Positions 18,906 to 27,819 of a DNA stretch of 64,000 nucleotides are shown piece after piece. The stretch is from contig CAMMBV010000007.1 in NCBI GenBank assembly GCA_946494335.1, positions 30,341 to 94,340 of the forward strand, read 5' to 3'. The notes below the pieces were generated by a model. The model saw nothing but the letters and a program-made list of their open reading frames with translations, was not told where the DNA came from and made no database searches. Positions within the stretch are counted from its first letter, which is position 1. Every line of letters begins with the position of its first letter. The stretch is from an uncultured Ruminococcus sp. (GTDB lineage Bacteria; Bacillota; Clostridia; Lachnospirales; Lachnospiraceae). Made by a program: the position numbers and the translations under genes.

Positions 18906-19790
18906 CTACACTTTCTCCTGAATTTTCTTGCCCAGAATACCGGTAGGTTTCACCAGCAGCACGATGATCAGCACCGCAAATACAATTGCATCCGCCAGCT
19001 GCGATGAAATATAGGCTTTTCCCAGAATTTCTATAACACCCAGCAAAATTCCGCCGATCATAGCGCCGGGAATAGATCCGATTCCGCCAAAAACGGCAGC
19101 AACAAAAGCCTTAATACCGGGCATAGAGCCTGTGTATGGATTCAATGACGGATAAGCGGAACAAAGCAGTACGCCCGCTATGGCTGCCAGGCCGGAGCCG
19201 ATCGCAAAGGTCAATCCGATCGTACGGTTTACATTGATTCCCATCAGCTGAGCCGCTCCCTTGTCTTCCGACACAGCCAGCATCGCCTGACCCGCTTTCG
19301 TTCTGTTGATGAACAGCGTAAGAACAACCATAATGACAATACAGGACAGGATAGTCACAATCGTCTCCCCGCTGATTGTCATTTTTCCATCCGCCAGTGT
19401 GATGGCCGGAACCGTAACCACGGAATGGAAGGATTTTGTGTTGGCGCCGAAAATCAGAAGCGCCAGATTCTGCAGCAGATAGCTGACACCGATGGCGGTA
19501 ATCAGCACTGCCAGTGATGACGATGCATTTCTCAGCGGCCGGTAGGCAACACGCTCAATTACAACACCCAGCACAGTACAGAATATAACCGCTATCAGAA
19601 CGCCCAAAAGCGGCGGACATCCCAACGAAGTGCTGGAAATCAGCACGACGTAACCGCCGACCATTATTACATCACCATGTGCAAAGTTCAGCATTTTCGC
19701 TATACCGTATACCATAGTGTAACCCAGAGCAATGATCGCGTAGACACTGCCCAGGCTGATGCCATTAATCAAATAAGATAAAAAGCTCAT
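18906..19790 (-). CDS. livH: Branched-chain amino acid-type ABC transporter permease LivH
   Basis: The 294-residue permease has about eight membrane segments and the LivH signatures GSVYAIIALGYTMVYGI, MLNFAHGDVIMVG and the loop AVFGGIGSIPGAMIGG. It is the first gene of the liv run and has a near-consensus promoter just upstream (19830-19858). The solute-binding gene is not here but probably at 27820-28992. Confidence 0.94.
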   Translation of the reverse strand: MSFLSYLINGISLGSVYAIIALGYTMVYGIAKMLNFAHGDVIMVGGYVVLISSTSLGCPPLLGVLIAVIFCTVLGVVIERVAYRPLRNASSSLAVLITAIGVSYLLQNLALLIFGANTKSFHSVVTVPAITLADGKMTISGETIVTILSCIVIMVVLTLFINRTKAGQAMLAVSEDKGAAQLMGINVNRTIGLTFAIGSGLAAIAGVLLCSAYPSLNPYTGSMPGIKAFVAAVFGGIGSIPGAMIGGILLGVIEILGKAYISSQLADAIVFAVLIIVLLVKPTGILGKKIQEKV

Positions 19791-19829
19791 AGCACACCCC
19801 TCTGTCGTATATTTTTCATAATGTTATTT

Positions 19830-19858
19830 ATTATACCCTGTACACCGACGGTTTTCAA
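19830..19858 (-). promoter_or_regulatory. Sigma-A-type promoter of the liv genes
   Basis: On the minus strand TTGAAA (19853-19858) and TATAAT (19830-19835) are separated by 17 bases, ahead of the livH start at 19790. Confidence 0.75.
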
Positions 19859-19872
19859 GACAAATTGTATCC

Positions 19873-20379
19873 TTATTGCACCAGATATTTTTTATCCCGC
19901 AGTGTTTTTTCTATCAGATCAAGAATTTCATCGCTTTTCGCCGTTACGGTATGGTAATGGTAGCCTGAGGTCACATTTAAAAGAGGACTGGATTTCCCGC
20001 TTCGGATACCCCTCTCCAACTCCTCCACATCTCTTCGTGAACCCACTGCCAGCTCTGCCTTAAGTCTGCCGTAAACTTTATGGTTCACAAAGACGTCTGT
20101 CACCCTTCCGCCGAGGTCCACAATAGAGTACAACTCATCCACAATGTCCTCGTTCCCGTGACATACTTTGAAAACTCTCCTGGCGCATTGTTCTGAGCGG
20201 CAGACATACCCTTTGTTTGTAGACACAATATCATATCCTGATGCCCGCAGAAGCGCAATATCCTGCACAATCACCTGGCGGCTGACCGCAAACATTTCCG
20301 ACAGCTTATTGCCGGATACAGGATGGTTTTTGGACTGCACCGCTTTCAGAATTTCATTTCTTCTTTGTTCCCCGTTCAT
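19873..20379 (-). CDS. niaR: NiaR-type NAD-synthesis repressor (HTH + 3H domain)
   Basis: The 168-residue protein has an N-terminal winged-helix domain (RRNEILKAVQ..GNKLSEMFAVSRQVIVQDIALLRASGYDIVSTNKGY). A C-terminal 3H domain follows, with conserved His residues in VFNHKVYG-like and TSGYHYHTV contexts. The 3H family binds a metal and senses nicotinate or nicotinamide, repressing NAD synthesis or niacin uptake. It is the last gene of the nadA-nadB-nadC run, giving autoregulation. Confidence 0.92.
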   Translation of the reverse strand: MNGEQRRNEILKAVQSKNHPVSGNKLSEMFAVSRQVIVQDIALLRASGYDIVSTNKGYVCRSEQCARRVFKVCHGNEDIVDELYSIVDLGGRVTDVFVNHKVYGRLKAELAVGSRRDVEELERGIRSGKSSPLLNVTSGYHYHTVTAKSDEILDLIEKTLRDKKYLVQ

Positions 20380-20394
20380 TGCATTCTCCTTTTT

Positions 20395-21249
20395 TCAGAC
20401 TGCGTGAAGATTTTTCAGTGAGATATCAAGGATCGGCGCGGAATGCGTAAGCGCCCCGCTGGATATAAAATCCACTCCCACAGCAAGATACTGCCCGATA
20501 TTTTCCTTTGTCACATTGCCGGAACACTCCGTCTGCGCCCTGCCGTCAATCAGTTTTACCGCCTCTTTCATCATTTCCGGAGTCATATTGTCCAGCATGA
20601 TTATGTCGGCGCCTGCCTCCACAGCTTCCTTTACCATCTCAAGATTTTCCACCTCAATTTCGATCTTTCTGACAAAGGGCGCATACTCTTTTGCCATTTC
20701 CACTGCTCTTTTGACGCTTCCAGCTGCGCCGATATGATTGTCTTTGAGCAGAATGCCGTCTGACAGATTATATCTGTGATTACAGCCGCCCCCCACTTTT
20801 ACCGCATACTTTTCAAAAATCCTCATGTTGGGCGTAGTCTTTCGGGTGTCCAGCAGTCTGGTTTTGCTCCCTTTTAAAAGCGCAGCCATGCTGTGAGTGT
20901 AAGTAGCGATTCCGCTCATCCGCTGAAGATAATTAAGCGCCACCCGCTCCCCGGACAGCAGTACCCGGATATCCCCGGTGAGAACAGCCATTTTCGTTCC
21001 TTTTTTTACCTCATCTCCATCCTGGACAAAAGTCTCCATCTGTGTATCTTCATCCAGAAGTTCAAACACCCGGCCAAACACACCGATTCCTGCCACAATA
21101 CCGTCCTGTTTGCAGATCAGATCCACCTGGCCTTTGCAGGATCCTGGCATCACCGCATTCGTAGTGATATCCTCACTGGTGATATCCTCTTTTAAAGCCT
21201 GCAAAATCAGCTCATCCGCATTTAACTTCATGGTAATTGGATTGTTCAT
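20395..21249 (-). CDS. nadC: Nicotinate-nucleotide pyrophosphorylase (carboxylating)
   Basis: The 284-residue quinolinate phosphoribosyltransferase has RKTTPNMRIFEKYAVKVGG, HRYNLSDGILLKDNHI and IMLDNMTPE. It converts quinolinate and PRPP to nicotinate mononucleotide. The start at 21249 overlaps nadB by 38 bases; an internal ATG at 21231 would still overlap but has no evident ribosome site. Third gene of the NAD operon. Confidence 0.95.
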   Translation of the reverse strand: MNNPITMKLNADELILQALKEDITSEDITTNAVMPGSCKGQVDLICKQDGIVAGIGVFGRVFELLDEDTQMETFVQDGDEVKKGTKMAVLTGDIRVLLSGERVALNYLQRMSGIATYTHSMAALLKGSKTRLLDTRKTTPNMRIFEKYAVKVGGGCNHRYNLSDGILLKDNHIGAAGSVKRAVEMAKEYAPFVRKIEIEVENLEMVKEAVEAGADIIMLDNMTPEMMKEAVKLIDGRAQTECSGNVTKENIGQYLAVGVDFISSGALTHSAPILDISLKNLHAV

Positions 21250-22531
21250 GTCTTTTTCTCATCCTTTCCGTTTCTTCTTCTATGGACTTTCTGTACTCTT
21301 CTTTAATCTTTTCGTAATCTTCATAAACTGACAAATCCAGCTTATCAAAGATCTGAGCATTTTCTTTTATCCCGGAGAGCTCTTTCCCGATTCTTGCAGC
21401 CGAACGTTTCGCAAACACCAGACTTTCAAGCAGGGAATTGCTGGCCAGCCGGTTGGCTCCGTGAACGCCGTTGCAGCTGGTCTCGCCTACAGCGTAGAGC
21501 TGCTCCATGGATGTCCGGCTGTCCTGGTCTACTTTTATGCCTCCCATGAAATAATGCTGTGCCGGCACCACCGGAATACATTCCTTCGTTACATCGTACC
21601 CTTCTTCCAGACATCGCTGATAAATATTTGGAAAATGACGGAGGATTTCTTCCCTGGGAATGTGCTCCATGGAAAGCCAGACGTAAGGCGTGTGATCCAC
21701 TTCCATCTGACGGCGGATAGCCGCTGTCAGAAGATCTCTTGGAAGCAGTTCATCCACAAAACGTTTATGGCTGGCGTTATAAAGCACCGCTCCTTCTCCC
21801 CGCACCGATTCCGAAATGAGAAACCGTCGGCCTGGTTTCCTGGAATACAGTGTGGTGGGGTGGATCTGCACATAATCAATGTTCTCCAGCTCCACGCCGT
21901 TTTTCAGCGCCACAGCCAGACCGTCGCCTGTCAGATGGGGAAAGTTGGTGGAATGCTCGTAAAGCCCGCCTACACCGCCGCAGGCCAGTACCGTCTCTCC
22001 TGCCTGCACCGCCATAAGTTCTCCGTTTTCTTTTTGGCACACAACACCGTAACACACATTTCCCTGACATACAAGATCAATCATTGTTGTTTTTTCCAAT
22101 ATGGCAACATTCTTTCTTTTTCGCACCTGTGCCAGGAGCTTTCTGGTAATCTCTTCACCTGTTATATCCTCATGAAACAATATCCTTGGCCGGGAGTGTC
22201 CGCCTTCCCTCGTAAAAATCAGTTCGCCGTCTTCCCGGGCAAATTCCACGCCATATTTCACCAGATCGCGGATGATTTCCTGTGAGGAACGGATCATGAT
22301 ATCCACCGATTCCTCCCGGTTTTCATAATGTCCTGCTTTCATGGTATCTTCATAATAACTGTCATAATCCTCTTCCCCCCGCAGCATACAGATGCCGCCC
22401 TGGGCCAGAAAAGAATCGCTGTTTTCTGTTTCATCCTTTGTAATCATAAGAATCTTTTTATCTTCCGGGAGATTTAATGCGCAGAACAGTCCCCCCACTC
22501 CTGTTCCCACAATCAGAATATCTGTCTTCAT
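21212..22531 (-). CDS. nadB: L-aspartate oxidase
   Basis: The 439-residue flavoprotein has the FAD-binding VGTGVGGLFCALNL, then GQGG-like LAQGGICMLRGEEDYDSYYEDTMKAG, QIHPTTLY and SVRGEGAVLYN..RFVDELLPRD. It oxidises aspartate to iminoaspartate for NadA. It is shorter than the roughly 540-residue E. coli enzyme because much of the C-terminal helical region is missing, as in other clostridial forms. Confidence 0.94.
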   Translation of the reverse strand: MKTDILIVGTGVGGLFCALNLPEDKKILMITKDETENSDSFLAQGGICMLRGEEDYDSYYEDTMKAGHYENREESVDIMIRSSQEIIRDLVKYGVEFAREDGELIFTREGGHSRPRILFHEDITGEEITRKLLAQVRKRKNVAILEKTTMIDLVCQGNVCYGVVCQKENGELMAVQAGETVLACGGVGGLYEHSTNFPHLTGDGLAVALKNGVELENIDYVQIHPTTLYSRKPGRRFLISESVRGEGAVLYNASHKRFVDELLPRDLLTAAIRRQMEVDHTPYVWLSMEHIPREEILRHFPNIYQRCLEEGYDVTKECIPVVPAQHYFMGGIKVDQDSRTSMEQLYAVGETSCNGVHGANRLASNSLLESLVFAKRSAARIGKELSGIKENAQIFDKLDLSVYEDYEKIKEEYRKSIEEETERMRKRHEQSNYHEVKCG

Positions 22532-22548
22532 CTTATCCGTTCCTCCCC

Positions 22549-23457
22549 CTATTTTGCCAGCTCCAGCATACTTTTCAGCGGTTTTTCTGCTGCCGCTCTT
22601 AATTTTTCCGGCAGATGGATTTCATTTTCTCCTGTTTCCAGTACACACACCAGTTTTTCCAGTGTGTTCTTTTTCATATCAGCACAGCACATAGACCGCC
22701 CTGGCATGTGGAAAATCTTATCCGGATTTTTCTTTTTAAGTTCAGCCATCACACCCTTTTCCGTGCAGATAATAAATTTATTCTCACTGCTTTTTGCAGC
22801 ATAATCAATGATTCCCGCTGTACTTCCTATGTAATCCGCTTCCTTAAGAACTTCCGGCCTGCATTCGGGGTGGGCCAGAATTTTTGCTTTCGGCCATGCA
22901 TTTTTTGCTTTTTTCACTTCCTCCCCTCCGAGGGATGCGTGAACGTGACAGAATCCGTCGTTGAAAATAAACTCTTTTTCCGGGAGGAACGAGGCGATGT
23001 ACCGTCCCAGATTTTCATCCGGTATAAAATAAATACGTTTATTGGGCAGGGCTTTTACAATTTTCAAAGCATTGGAAGAGGTAACGCACACATCGGAACA
23101 GGCTTTCAGCTCCGCTGTGGAGTTTACATAACACACAACAGCCACGTCTTCATACATTTCTCTTACCATTTTTATTTTATCCTGCGCAGCCATATGGGCC
23201 ATGGGGCAGTCTGCCCCTGTATCCGGCATCAGCACCGTCTTTTCAGGGTTCAGAGCCTTTGCACTTTCCCCCATAAAAGAAACGCCGCAGAAGACCAGCG
23301 TCGTCTCCTTTATTTTTGCCGCCAGGCTGGCAAGATAATAGGAGTCACCTATATAGTCGGCAACTTCCTGTACTTCTTCCGGCACATAATAATGAGCCAG
23401 AATGGCAGCATTCTTTTCTCTTTTCAATGCCTGTATTTTCTCTTTCATCTGATTCAT
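22549..23457 (-). CDS. nadA: Quinolinate synthase A
   Basis: The 302-residue protein has ILAHYYVPEEVQEVADYIGDS and three cysteines placed to bind the catalytic [4Fe-4S] cluster: CYVNSTAELKA, the GGEEV..HPECRPEV region and MCCADMKKNT. It condenses iminoaspartate with dihydroxyacetone phosphate. First gene of the nadA-nadB-nadC-niaR run. Confidence 0.95.
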   Translation of the reverse strand: MNQMKEKIQALKREKNAAILAHYYVPEEVQEVADYIGDSYYLASLAAKIKETTLVFCGVSFMGESAKALNPEKTVLMPDTGADCPMAHMAAQDKIKMVREMYEDVAVVCYVNSTAELKACSDVCVTSSNALKIVKALPNKRIYFIPDENLGRYIASFLPEKEFIFNDGFCHVHASLGGEEVKKAKNAWPKAKILAHPECRPEVLKEADYIGSTAGIIDYAAKSSENKFIICTEKGVMAELKKKNPDKIFHMPGRSMCCADMKKNTLEKLVCVLETGENEIHLPEKLRAAAEKPLKSMLELAK

Positions 23458-23489
23458 GGTCAGTCCTCCTATCGCACATACTGCTGACC

Positions 23490-23525
23490 ATTATAGCATG
23501 AGTCTTTTCACCTGACAAGACAGTT
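23490..23525 (-). promoter_or_regulatory. Promoter of the NAD operon with candidate NiaR operator
   Basis: On the minus strand TTGTCA (23513-23518) and TATAAT (23490-23495) are 17 bases apart, upstream of nadA. The -35 box lies inside AACTGTCTTGTCAGGT, which has imperfect dyad symmetry (CTGTC..GTCAG). That position fits an operator for the NiaR protein encoded in the operon. The promoter is clear; the operator is an inference. Confidence 0.65.
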
Positions 23526-23553
23526 GCATATTTACAGACACCATTTTTACTGT

Positions 23554-25659
23554 TTACCAGAAAGCGCGCCCGTACAGAAAATAAATTTTGCGAAAACCTT
23601 TCATATGTTCCAGCACATACCTGCAGGTTTTCCCATAGATTTCAAAGACCTGGCCGCGCTGTTCCCGCGAAACGCCCTCCTTTCCATAGGCAGCCAAAAG
23701 TGCCGTCTGCCTTCCCTTTTCCGCTTCCTCCTGTGATATAGAAGTGATCTGTCGACACAACAGATCTGGAAATTCTTTCTCCTGCCCGTCGTATTCTGTG
23801 AAAAGACCTCCAAAATGAAGAACCTCCATCATCTGCACATAGAGACGGTCAGCCCTCCATCTGGGATATCTTTTTCGCATCCGGACTCTTCTGGCTGACA
23901 AAATCTTTCTGACCAACAAGAACAGAAACAACAGCACAACAGCCGACAGTACGATCATGCCTGCTGTTTTTCCAGCTCCTCCTTTCCTTTCGTTTCCGGA
24001 GCCTTCCTTTTCTTCCTGCTCTTCCTGCTGAGAATTCACTTCTTCTGTCGGTGTGGGAGTCACTTCTCTTTCCTCTGAATCCTCTTCACCCTGCAGTGTA
24101 TCGGGATTTTCCAGAGGATTTAAGGGAGAGGCCACCACACTGCCCGGCGGCGTGGCTTCAACCACTTCCCATCCGCGGCCCGGCAGATAAATTTCCGTCC
24201 AGGCATGGGCATTTTCATCTGTCACCACAGCCTGGAACCCGCCGTCTGCCGCTTCAAATTCGGCTGGACGAACGATATACCCTGCAGCGTACCGGGAAGG
24301 CACTCCGTACATCCGGTACATCAGCGCCGCCACAGATGCAAAATGCTGACAGTATCCTTCTCCTTTCTCGAACATATAGTATTCCAGCGTATCGCGGCCA
24401 TAAGGTACCTGACCTGGCGTCCTGCTGTATACCATCCTCTCCTGAATCAACTTCAGTATCGTATCCGTTGCACCGCTGTAATCTTCAAGAGGATGATCTT
24501 CACACAGCTGCACCAGCTGCGGCATATTTGCCACCGGAACATCCATATAATTCCCTGCGGCAAAATCTGAATAGCTCTCCTCCCTCTCCAATTCCAGTGA
24601 CGGAGAAAATCCCGAAGGCAGCAGCTTTTCTTCACCGGCAGTAAGATCACGCACCTGTACGGACAACCCTGCCGTTTTTTCATCCGCGTATCGTAAAAAA
24701 GAGGATACTCCCTCCGGCGCCTGAATATTCTGCTCGCTCCAAAAAACGCTCTCATCTGCCGCTTCCCAGAATTCTCCCATATATCGGCTGCCTGTGAAAT
24801 TTTTCAGATACAGAACCTCCTGCGGAATTTGAGAAACAGCCACCTGCAGTCTGCTCTGACCGGTCGGCGTCTGATTCCCTCTGTTTACTCCGCCGCTTTT
24901 TTCTTCTCCCGTTATCCGCACCGATAACTGATGGATCTGCTCCTGCACCCTGGAGGACGTTTTCAGCAATATATCCACTCCCTGATTCCCCGCCCTTTGT
25001 ACCGCTGTCATCAGAAGCAGAAAAAGCGCCAGAATAAGAAATGCACCTGTAAATTCACCTCCGGTAAATTCCCCTCTTTTTCTGCGCCCTGCACCCAGAA
25101 TCCAGGTTCCTATATGAAAAATTCCAAACAGACATATCTCTTTAATATCCAGTTTTTGTCCCAGCAGCGGCCCCAGAAACACCATGGGTATTGTTATGAT
25201 GAGAAAGAGCCATGCCATACGCGCTTTGTAAGTGAGCAAAAACAAAAGAAGGCTGCATACTATTATAAATAAAATGACTGATTTGGTAAGGTCTTTGTCC
25301 GCCAGATTCCAGATATCCGTTCCGGCCATACGACAGACAAGACGGATTTCTTCCGTCAGTCCGTCCATATAGCGGTATATCCATATGCAGCCGGCTGCGG
25401 CCACCGGCCATGTAAGAATCCTTAACCTGCCGCCCGGCACAGCCATAAGCCAAATAATCAGGCAGACCGCAGCCGTAACTGCCGCCGCCTCCTTCAGGCG
25501 AAAATCCAGAAACAACACGAAATCCAATGCATACAGTATTCCTTCCACACCGCATATATAGCTTAAAAGAAGCAAAAATTCGGCAGCATATCCCCGTCCG
25601 GCAGCCTGGCCGGACATGCGGCTTTTATAAAATCTGATCCCTGTTTCCAGAGCGCTCAC
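23554..25659 (-). CDS. Transglutaminase-like membrane protein (TgpA type)
   Basis: The 701-residue protein has about seven hydrophobic segments in the first 225 residues and an extracytoplasmic region. The transglutaminase core follows near residues 440-510, with nucleophile Cys in GEGYCQHFASVAALMYR, His in ENAHAWTEIY and Asp/Glu in WEVVEATP. A Glu/Pro/Thr-rich linker, a further membrane segment and a cytoplasmic tail complete it. It is the third gene of a moxR-DUF58-transglutaminase set, a conserved arrangement of unknown function. Confidence 0.9.
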   Translation of the reverse strand: MSALETGIRFYKSRMSGQAAGRGYAAEFLLLLSYICGVEGILYALDFVLFLDFRLKEAAAVTAAVCLIIWLMAVPGGRLRILTWPVAAAGCIWIYRYMDGLTEEIRLVCRMAGTDIWNLADKDLTKSVILFIIVCSLLLFLLTYKARMAWLFLIITIPMVFLGPLLGQKLDIKEICLFGIFHIGTWILGAGRRKRGEFTGGEFTGAFLILALFLLLMTAVQRAGNQGVDILLKTSSRVQEQIHQLSVRITGEEKSGGVNRGNQTPTGQSRLQVAVSQIPQEVLYLKNFTGSRYMGEFWEAADESVFWSEQNIQAPEGVSSFLRYADEKTAGLSVQVRDLTAGEEKLLPSGFSPSLELEREESYSDFAAGNYMDVPVANMPQLVQLCEDHPLEDYSGATDTILKLIQERMVYSRTPGQVPYGRDTLEYYMFEKGEGYCQHFASVAALMYRMYGVPSRYAAGYIVRPAEFEAADGGFQAVVTDENAHAWTEIYLPGRGWEVVEATPPGSVVASPLNPLENPDTLQGEEDSEEREVTPTPTEEVNSQQEEQEEKEGSGNERKGGAGKTAGMIVLSAVVLLFLFLLVRKILSARRVRMRKRYPRWRADRLYVQMMEVLHFGGLFTEYDGQEKEFPDLLCRQITSISQEEAEKGRQTALLAAYGKEGVSREQRGQVFEIYGKTCRYVLEHMKGFRKIYFLYGRAFW

Positions 25660-25664
25660 CTCCT

Positions 25665-26738
25665 TTACATTCCCGGACGGCAGTCTTCCTCATCAAACTG
25701 CATGACCAGTTCTTCATTCTGGTATAATTCCAGTTTCAGGTTCAGTCTGAGAATATTTTCTCCCGGACGCCAGATGTGATAAAGATCAGCTTTGTGATCG
25801 TCAGAAACAGAGCCGCCCCTTCCTGTTGTTATCAGCAGATTCTTCATCATACTGTGCATCTCATCCGGCCGTTCCACAATCTGACTCACCATATTTCCTG
25901 AATCAGACGCCCTCCACCATACCTGATGAATCATTTCCCACTGAACCAGATCCCTGGAAATGGCGGCTGCCAATTCCCAGAATGCATCCACACGTTTCAG
26001 CCCTTCCTGTCCGATCCCGCCTAAGTCCAGAAAAAAATCCACCATTTTTTTCTTTTCTGCGGCATACTTTCTGCTCATGAGCTGATCCATCCTGGCGCTC
26101 AACTTCCAATGAATATCACGCATGGTGTCACCTTCCTGATAGGATTGAATCTGATAGATTTCCGGAGGCTGCTCTCCCGGACGATCCGGCTGACTGTATT
26201 CTCCCGGTGTATTTCCCTGAAGAATGGTCTGCCGCAGATCCATAATCTGTGCATTCCACCCCGGCATCACCAACAAATTAACCGTTTGCTGGCAGAGCCG
26301 TTTTTTTCCGAATAAAAACAGATAATCCCATACTTTTATCTGTACGGCGCTGATTTTCAGCACGCCGCAGTAATCCGATGAAATCAGAAATTCCGGCTGG
26401 ACCTGTTTCTTTCCCGGGACGCCCCCTTCCAGATACTGGCGGTGCTTTTCACCGCCCCAGCAGTTGGCGTATTCTATCCACACCCGAAAATGCAGTACCG
26501 GAAGCCAGGAATGGTTAACCACTGTTACTCTTCCCTTTGCCGTCTCACCTTTTCTTACCATATCCTGTTCCAGCTGAATTTTCACTTCCAGACCGGAAGC
26601 CAGGCGGCGGGAAATTATCCACAAAAAGATAAGAACCAGAAGAGCCGCCACAAAGAAAATCATCAGACTTTCCAGCTGATAAACCCCAGCCAGATAAAAA
26701 GCAGCCAGCAAAAACAGGCCGCAGAACACTCTGCGCAT
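25665..26738 (-). CDS. DUF58 domain protein
   Basis: The 357-residue protein has two N-terminal membrane segments (about residues 4-21 and 24-42) and a DUF58 domain with the signature GDTMRDIHWKLSARMDQLMSRKY near residues 196-218. These proteins have a von Willebrand A-like fold and accompany MoxR ATPases. It begins one base after the moxR stop and ends five bases before the transglutaminase gene, indicating one transcript. Confidence 0.92.
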   Translation of the reverse strand: MRRVFCGLFLLAAFYLAGVYQLESLMIFFVAALLVLIFLWIISRRLASGLEVKIQLEQDMVRKGETAKGRVTVVNHSWLPVLHFRVWIEYANCWGGEKHRQYLEGGVPGKKQVQPEFLISSDYCGVLKISAVQIKVWDYLFLFGKKRLCQQTVNLLVMPGWNAQIMDLRQTILQGNTPGEYSQPDRPGEQPPEIYQIQSYQEGDTMRDIHWKLSARMDQLMSRKYAAEKKKMVDFFLDLGGIGQEGLKRVDAFWELAAAISRDLVQWEMIHQVWWRASDSGNMVSQIVERPDEMHSMMKNLLITTGRGGSVSDDHKADLYHIWRPGENILRLNLKLELYQNEELVMQFDEEDCRPGM

Positions 26739-27689
26739 TTACTGTTTCCTCCCCATAACCGGTTTCTTTGTGTTTTCCAGAATATCCTCGGTCACATCCT
26801 CCACACTCCGGCCGTCCACTTTGGCCTTCACATTCATCATGACCCGGTGGCGCACCACCATGGGAAACTGCTCTTTTACATCCTCCGGTGAAACGAAATC
26901 GTTCCCTGACAGCCAGGCCGCGCTCCGTGCCATTTTAACCAGCGCTATGGTTCCCCTTGGACTGGCTCCGCTTTCCAGATATGCATTGTTTCTGGTAGCT
27001 GCAATAAGCCTTACAATATACTGATATACTGCATCATGGATATACACCCTGGACACTTCTTTTTGCATTTCCAGCAGTGTTTTCATTCCCAGCAGCGGGC
27101 GAAGATGACTGGTTCTGTTACCCTCTTCCACTCCCATGGCCATGGCCACTTCACTTTTAAAATCCGGATATCCAATTGTCATGCTGATCAGAAAACGATC
27201 CATCTGGGCCGGCGGAAGCATCTGTGTCCCTGCCGACCCCAGCGGATTCTGTGTTGCGATGACGAAAAAAGGAGAGGGAACTTTTCGTGTCACACCCTCC
27301 ACCGTCACCTGCTGCTCCTCCATGACTTCCAGAAGCGCCGACTGGGTTTTTGGCGAAGTCCTGTTAATCTCATCCGCCAGCAAAAGATTGCAAAATACCG
27401 CCCCCGGCTGATAGACAAATTCCTGAACGTCCCTTCTGTAAAGTGAAAAACCGGTAAGATCGGAGGGCAGTACATCCGGCGTAAACTGTACGCGCTTCCA
27501 CTCCATTCCCATCATCTTTGAAAATGCCAGCGCCAGTGTGGTTTTCCCCACTCCCGGTATATCCTCCAGCAAAACGTGGCCGCCTGCCAGCAGCGCAGCC
27601 ATGATCTCCCTGGTAATATTCTTTTTTCCTAAAATAACCTGGTCTGCTTCATTAAGCACCTTCCAGGCAAGTTCTCTGTAAATGCTCAT
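26739..27689 (-). CDS. MoxR-type AAA+ ATPase
   Basis: The 316-residue protein has Walker A in EDIPGVGKTTLALAFSKM, the TPDVLPSDLTGFSLY segment, Walker B LLLADEINRTSPKTQSALLE and sensor 1 in FFVIATQNPLGSAGTQMLPPAQMDRF. MoxR ATPases act as chaperones that activate partner complexes. It heads the three-gene run with DUF58 and the transglutaminase protein. Confidence 0.94.
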   Translation of the reverse strand: MSIYRELAWKVLNEADQVILGKKNITREIMAALLAGGHVLLEDIPGVGKTTLALAFSKMMGMEWKRVQFTPDVLPSDLTGFSLYRRDVQEFVYQPGAVFCNLLLADEINRTSPKTQSALLEVMEEQQVTVEGVTRKVPSPFFVIATQNPLGSAGTQMLPPAQMDRFLISMTIGYPDFKSEVAMAMGVEEGNRTSHLRPLLGMKTLLEMQKEVSRVYIHDAVYQYIVRLIAATRNNAYLESGASPRGTIALVKMARSAAWLSGNDFVSPEDVKEQFPMVVRHRVMMNVKAKVDGRSVEDVTEDILENTKKPVMGRKQ

Positions 27690-27767
27690 GATAAATCTCC
27701 TCCTGTCCTATACTATCCATGACTTTTCTTCCCAGGTCAATAGGTAAAATGTAAATTTTCTGCAAAC

Positions 27768-27811
27768 AAAAACGATGCAGACCATGCTGCTGCATGTCCT
27801 GCATCGTTTTT
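27768..27811 (-). terminator. Intrinsic terminator after the solute-binding protein gene
   Basis: AAAAACGATGCAG (27768-27780) pairs with CTGCATCGTTTTT (27799-27811), with an inner CATGC/GCATG stem. T-rich flanks on both strands allow bidirectional use. It lies just after the stop of the gene at 27820. Confidence 0.8.
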
Positions 27812-27819
27812 ATCTGTTT

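Noticed and set aside
24051..24644. 197-residue frame opposite the transglutaminase gene
   Set aside because: Shadow of a real gene with full catalytic motifs on the other strand; composition is not protein-like.
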